NCBI GenBank assembly: GCA_016718875.1
Contig: JADKBL010000051.1
Coordinates: 1 to 8,056, forward strand
Origin: Bacteroidota bacterium
Lineage (GTDB): Bacteria; Bacteroidota; Bacteroidia; Bacteroidales; VadinHA17
DNA length: 8,056 nt
Direction of reading: 5' to 3'
Part shown: positions 5,204-8,056 of the stretch, in pieces
Position numbering within the stretch: the first letter of the stretch is position 1
How the letters are laid out: each line of letters starts with the position of its first letter
Translations under genes and position numbers: made by a program
Notes under the pieces: generated by a model
What the model saw: only the letters and a program-made list of their open reading frames with translations
What the model was told of the DNA's origin: nothing
The model's database searches: none

Positions 5204-5764
5204 TTACCTGGTCTTATCACCCTTGCTATCCGATTTAAATGGTGACAGGTGTATATATGGCTTTCCCGATACAACATTTATTGTATTAAATATTGAAAAT
5301 GCAGCATTCCCAAGGAAAACCATAATTAATGGAATCGGCTGATCGGCCTTCCAGTAAATCCACGATCCGACAAGAATACCCACCCAGACTTTCAATTGAA
5401 AACTGAGAACATCACGGTACTGTTCAGACATCCCTTTTATCGTATCCTTTTTATAATTCCATATTAATACTGTAGGGAAGATAAGAGGTATAATACCACT
5501 AATACTTAAAAGTCCTAACCAGTTGTTTGCATTAACCTTCTGAATTTCCTGATCTTCATCAGGTTCATTCTCTGTAAACAGATTATAGTCAACTTCAAGG
5601 GCTTTGGCAATCATCTGAAGGGTATAAGCCCTGGGATCTACCTCTCCATTCTCGATCCGTTGAATTGTCCTGGCAGTAACTTCTGTCTTTTCAGCCAGCT
5701 CTTCCTGAGTCATTCCCTTTTTAGTCCTTAACTCTTTTATCAGTCTTCCTGTTTCCATTTTCAT
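5204..5764 (-). CDS. XRE-family regulator fused to a DUF4870-like membrane domain
   Basis: Residues 5-62 form a Cro/CI-type helix-turn-helix (MTQEELAEKTEVTARTIQRIENGEVDP at 18-44). After an acidic linker (64-76), the rest is hydrophobic, with likely membrane helices at about 81-102, 118-138 and 143-163. The text WLGLLSISGIIPLIFPTVLIWNYKKD (82-107), DVLSFQLKVWV (118-128) and FNTINVVSGKPYIHLSPF (159-176) follows the DUF4870 pattern. The protein is therefore probably a membrane-tethered DNA-binding regulator, 186 residues long. Start is the ATG at 5762-5764; an ATG two codons later is also possible. A perfect inverted repeat lies three bases before the start codon and may be its own operator. 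Signal and targets are unknown. It stands alone, with repeats on both sides. Confidence 0.85.
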   Translation of the reverse strand: MKMETGRLIKELRTKKGMTQEELAEKTEVTARTIQRIENGEVDPRAYTLQMIAKALEVDYNLFTENEPDEDQEIQKVNANNWLGLLSISGIIPLIFPTVLIWNYKKDTIKGMSEQYRDVLSFQLKVWVGILVGSWIYWKADQPIPLIMVFLGNAAFSIFNTINVVSGKPYIHLSPFKSDSKGDKTR

Positions 5765-5767
5765 TTT

Positions 5768-5791
5768 TTAATCAAATTTCATATTGATTAA
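5768..5791. promoter_or_regulatory. candidate operator of the XRE-DUF4870 gene
   Basis: TTAATCAA (5768-5775) and TTGATTAA (5784-5791) are perfect inverted copies separated by eight bases. Cro/CI-type regulators commonly bind such dyads over their own promoters, and this one would overlap the ribosome-binding region of the 5764 start. Autoregulation is inferred from position. Confidence 0.5.
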
Positions 5792-5812
5792 GGTAACTTT
5801 CCAACTACAAAA

Positions 5813-5834
5813 ACACGACATTTACACGACATTT
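5813..5834. repeat. 11-bp perfect tandem repeat upstream of the XRE-DUF4870 gene
   Basis: ACACGACATTT is present twice with no gap (5813-5823, 5824-5834). On the minus strand it precedes the XRE gene start by about 50 bases, near where upstream promoter elements or a second operator would lie. Confidence 0.55.
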
Positions 5835-6028
5835 GCAATTATTTCACTCTCAAACAGCACTGAATTGCAGTCATTTGGCTTCATTGCAACTCTTGGTAAT
5901 CTATCCTCCGGGTGTTATTCCATCACATTTAAATAACGGATTCTTCATGACACACTGCTCACAACGCAGGGCACAGGGGCAAAACCCTGAAAATAATTGT
6001 ATTAATATGATTATAATTCAATTATTAT
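5835..6028. other. intergenic stretch between divergent XRE-DUF4870 and hipB genes
   Basis: No coding region is supported; the open frame at 5833-6075 crosses the repeat copy and the hipB promoter. Apart from the 40-bp repeat (listed) it has an AT-rich inverted repeat AATAATTG (5992-5999) and CAATTATT (6019-6026), 19 bases apart, just ahead of the hipB promoter, which could be a weak operator or simply a result of base composition. Confidence 0.4.
5907..5946 (+). repeat. 40-bp dispersed repeat, copy B
   Basis: Same orientation as copy A at 4968-5007 and identical at 34 of 40 positions, including the first twelve bases and the ATAACGGATT block near the end. It lies 143 bases upstream of the XRE-DUF4870 start codon. 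Confidence 0.7.
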
Positions 6029-6036
6029 TATATTTG
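6029..6036 (+). promoter_or_regulatory. -7 box of the hipBA promoter
   Basis: TATATTTG matches the Bacteroidota TAnnTTTG consensus exactly and lies 38 bases ahead of the hipB start. No -33 TTG is visible at the expected distance in this very AT-rich stretch. Confidence 0.5.
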
Positions 6037-6038
6037 CA

Positions 6039-6098
6039 TGAAATATCATTCATTAATCCTAATATTATTGCTTAATGACTGAAATATCATACATAAAT
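6039..6098 (+). promoter_or_regulatory. candidate HipB operator: two direct 19-bp copies
   Basis: TGAAATATCATTCATTAAT (6039-6057) and TGAAATATCATACATAAAT (6080-6098) match at 17 of 19 positions. The first lies just after the -7 box; the second covers codons 2-8 of hipB. The shared core ATGAAATATCAT at 6038-6049 is itself an imperfect dyad. HipB proteins repress their own operons, so these are plausible binding sites, but their sequence does not match the E. coli TATCC-N8-GGATA operator. Confidence 0.45.
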
Positions 6099-6431
6099 AT
6101 ACAGGCTGCAAGTGATACTGCCCTTATCAGGACTCTGGGAGCCTTTGTAAAGCATCACCGGGTACTGCAGAATAAATCTCAGGCACAACTTGCTAAGGAA
6201 GCCGGGATAGTACGTTCAACATTGAGTCTGTTCGAGAATGGAGAGAATACCAGCATACTGGTCTTTATCCAGTTACTCCGGGCATTAAAACTACTCAATA
6301 TGCTTCAGCAGTTTGAAATAGTACATGAACTTAGCCCCTTACAACTGGCAAAACTTGAACAATCAAAAAAAACAAGAGCAGGCAGAATAAAAAGTGAAGA
6401 CAGAAAGCCTGAACCTAAATCTGACTGGTAA
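6075..6431 (+). CDS. hipB: HipB-like antitoxin / XRE-family repressor
   Basis: The 118-residue protein has a Cro/CI helix-turn-helix over about residues 19-75: LGAFVKHHRVLQNKSQAQLAKEAGIVRSTLSLFENGEN with a second part ILVFIQLLRALKLLNML. The tail (87-105, SPLQLAKLEQSKKTRAGRI) and terminal DW are typical of Bacteroidota HipB proteins, whose C-terminus contacts the kinase. It would neutralise HipA and repress the operon. Start is the ATG at 6075, 38 bases past a TAnnTTTG box. The hipA start codon follows the stop by two bases, so translation is coupled. The gene itself is intact, unlike its partner. Confidence 0.9.
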   Translation: MTEISYINIQAASDTALIRTLGAFVKHHRVLQNKSQAQLAKEAGIVRSTLSLFENGENTSILVFIQLLRALKLLNMLQQFEIVHELSPLQLAKLEQSKKTRAGRIKSEDRKPEPKSDW

Positions 6432-6433
6432 CA

Positions 6434-7727
6434 ATGGATACAGCATATATAAATCTGGGATAACCGTGTTGGTGCAGTAGCCTGGAACTCCGAAAGAGGA
6501 ACAGGCTCCTTTCAGTTTGAACCCTCCTTTATAACAAGTAACCTCGATATCGCGCCTCTGAAAATTCCATTAAGAGAGGTCCGGAATCAGCCTAAAAACT
6601 TCCCGGAACTAAGGAATAGTCTTGCATTCAAAGGGCTTCCCGGCTTATTGGCAGATTCTCTTCCTGACAGATATGGAAATGCACTTATTGTACAGGCTTG
6701 CCCTGGAAACGGACGCCCTTCTGATAGTCTGAATCCTGTTGAATTGCTGTGCTTCATTGGTAAACGGGGTATGGGAGCTCTCGAATTTGAGCCTGCCATT
6801 CCAAAAGGACCAGCTAAATCCACAATTGTCGAAATTGGAAGTCTGGTACAGATTGCAAATGAAATACTTTCGGGGCGGAAGGATTTTTCAATAAATCTTT
6901 CAAAAAACGAAGAACAGGCACTTCTCGACATATTAAAGATTGGCACATCTGCTGGAGGTGCAAGAGCAAAAGCAGTTATTGCTTTTAATCCTGCAACAAA
7001 AGAGGTCAGAAGCGGACAGGTTACCGCTCCAAAAGGCTTCACTCACTGGTTAATAAAATTCGATGGAGTAACTGACTCTCAGTTTGGTGCTGCACACGGA
7101 TATGGTCGTGTTGAAATGGCCTACAACCTCATGGCAAAGGCCTCGGAAATTGAAATGACCGAGTGCCGGTTGTTTGAAGAAAACGGGAGAGCTCATTTCA
7201 TGACACGAAGATTTGACCGTGAACCGGGTAAGGGAAAAATTCATATGCAGAGTTTTTGTGCTATGCAGCATTATGATTTCACCGATATAGCCTCTTTCAG
7301 TTACGAACTGCTTTTTGAGACTATGCGTATGCTTGGACTACCATATCCTGAGGCAGAACAATTGTTCAGACGGATGGTATTTAATGTAATTGCAAGGAAT
7401 TGCGATGACCATACAAAAAACTTCGCATTCCTGATGGATAAAACAGGTAACTGGAGGCTTTCTCCTGCATTCGATGTTTGCCATTCATTCAGACCGGGGA
7501 GCACCTGGGTAAGCCAGCAGTCCCTTAGCGTAAATGGAAAAAGAAAAGATATCACCCGTGATGACTTATTGTCGGTTGCCAGAAACATGAATATCAAAAA
7601 AGCCGGAAATATCATAGCTCAGATAAATGAGACAGTAAAAAACTGGCAATCCTATGCGGAAGAAACCAAAGTAAAGGCAGATCTGAGAGATGCTATAAAC
7701 AAAACTCTGATTAATCTCAACAGCTGA
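6434..7727 (+). pseudogene. hipA: HipA-family serine/threonine kinase toxin, frame broken at codon 9-10
   Basis: The start expected for hipA, the ATG at 6434-6436 two bases after hipB, reads MDTAYINLG and then stops at 6461-6463. One frame over, from 6456, HipA sequence runs without interruption to 7727: WDNRVGAVAW, GLPGLLADSLPDRYGN, an AGGARAK ATP loop (serine at 6948-6950, matching the E. coli autophosphorylation serine), IKFDG (lysine at 7056-7058), NCDDHTKN (catalytic aspartate at 7404-7406) and SPAFDV (metal aspartate at 7473-7475). Restoring a TG dinucleotide at 6456 gives AYINLWDNRVGAVAW, exactly the family text, and a 431-residue protein of normal length. No ATG, GTG or TTG occurs in frame between 6453 and a TTG at 6648, which would lose the N-terminal subdomain. 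HipA proteins phosphorylate translation factors such as GltX and cause dormancy. The catalytic core is intact, so the lesion is recent or a sequencing error. Confidence 0.88.
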
Positions 7728-7754
7728 TCAATACCTGTCTTAATAAACAGGAAA

Positions 7755-7795
7755 AAGTATAATTGTCCATACTTAACCAGAGTGGATATATATCC
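7755..7795. repeat. two small palindromes between convergent genes
   Basis: AAGTAT (7755-7760) and ATACTT (7769-7774) pair across eight bases, and GGATATATATCC (7784-7795) is a perfect 12-bp palindrome. Both lie between the hipA stop and the end of the minus-strand gene. Neither is followed by a T run, so they are weak candidates for terminators. Confidence 0.35.
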
Positions 7796-7805
7796 GGAAT
7801 ATTAA

Positions 7806-8056
7806 TTATTCCACAAATACCGACAATGCATTATTCGACTTTGAATCCAGTGGATCGCCTGTAACAGGAAGATCATACCTTCCGGTGTTTATCCAGAAAC
7901 ATGGTATATGCGGACGACGGCTGTCTTTTTCATTAATATAGTAACCGGTGCTAAAAACATCTCCGTCCTTAACAAATACGGAGTTTGCACGATATGTGCC
8001 GCTTAAAACGGTTTTCCCGGTTCCTTTCCAGTAACATGGTTTATCGCCATCATCAC
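7806..8056 (-). CDS. C-terminal part of an extracellular WK-repeat (propeller-like) protein
   Basis: The last 82 codons of a minus-strand gene end at the TAA at 7806-7808; the start lies beyond the window. Two copies of a repeat can be seen: CYWKGTG-KTVL then ANSVFVKDGDVFSTGYY, and PCFWINTGRYDLP then NNALSVFVE. The pattern of W-(K/N)-G/T, a short L, and A-x-SVFV-x-x-GDV-x-x-x-GY is that of Bacteroidota secreted proteins with repeats such as DVYVAGYE and YWKNG, likely to form a beta-propeller. Function is unknown; cell-surface or secreted location is a family inference, since no signal peptide is in view. It converges with hipA. Confidence 0.7.
   Translation of the reverse strand, partial: DDGDKPCYWKGTGKTVLSGTYRANSVFVKDGDVFSTGYYINEKDSRRPHIPCFWINTGRYDLPVTGDPLDSKSNNALSVFVE

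Noticed and set aside
6587..7042. 151-residue minus-strand open frame opposite hipA
   Set aside because: It is the antisense shadow of hipA, whose frame has clear kinase motifs.
6648..7727. hipA starting at the TTG at 6648
   Set aside because: HipA sequence continues in the same frame upstream to 6456, and a start here would remove the N-terminal subdomain; the upstream ATG with a frame lesion explains the locus better.
7734..7751. CCTGT/ACAGG hairpin as a hipA terminator
   Set aside because: The stem has only five pairs and is followed by A residues, not T, on the plus strand.

Overview
The window looks like a chromosomal accessory region of a member of the Bacteroidota, probably Bacteroidales or Marinilabiliales. 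The evidence is the protein families (a DUF5060 glycosidase, an ECF sigma factor paired with a small membrane protein, a DUF4870-type regulator, a WK-repeat secreted protein), the general lack of Shine-Dalgarno sequences, and promoter -7 boxes of the TAnnTTTG type ahead of two gene pairs. Base composition is moderately AT-rich. The organism is inferred, not proven.

Layout. 1-688 (minus strand): the N-terminus of a KilA-N domain protein cut by the window edge, preceded by a gene for a 162-residue cysteine-rich protein, probably one transcript. 689-1333: no intact gene, but dense with small repeats (an octamer array, a nonamer array, REP-like hairpins, one of them nested inside another, and two palindromes that resemble a piece of an ORF6N gene). 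1334-1866 (minus): a ParE/RelE-type toxin-antitoxin pair with overlapping genes. 2009-3711 (minus): a secreted clan GH-A glycoside hydrolase with an N-terminal DUF5060 domain, broken by one frameshift just after the signal peptide. 3712-4023: divergent intergenic region with a second copy of the octamer-plus-nonamer array. 4024-4882 (plus): ECF sigma factor and a two-helix membrane protein, followed by a clear intrinsic terminator. 4968-5177: repeats, including three copies of a hairpin at an exact 66-bp period. 5204-5764 (minus): XRE DNA-binding domain fused to a DUF4870-like membrane domain, with a perfect 8-bp inverted repeat just ahead of its start codon. 6029-7727 (plus): a hipBA module in which hipB is intact but hipA has lost frame nine codons after its start. 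7806-8056 (minus): the C-terminus of an extracellular repeat protein running off the window.

The genes form a patchwork of small autonomous units (two toxin-antitoxin modules, a KilA-N protein, two regulatory modules, one polysaccharide enzyme) separated by hairpin-rich repeats. Two of the larger genes carry one frame lesion each, so this is either a region under weak selection or a sequence with indel errors; raw reads would decide. I found no convincing new multi-gene system. The most unusual signals are the two-locus composite octamer/nonamer arrays, the 66-bp hairpin array that mimics a CRISPR in spacing, and the 40-bp direct repeats bracketing the XRE-DUF4870 gene.
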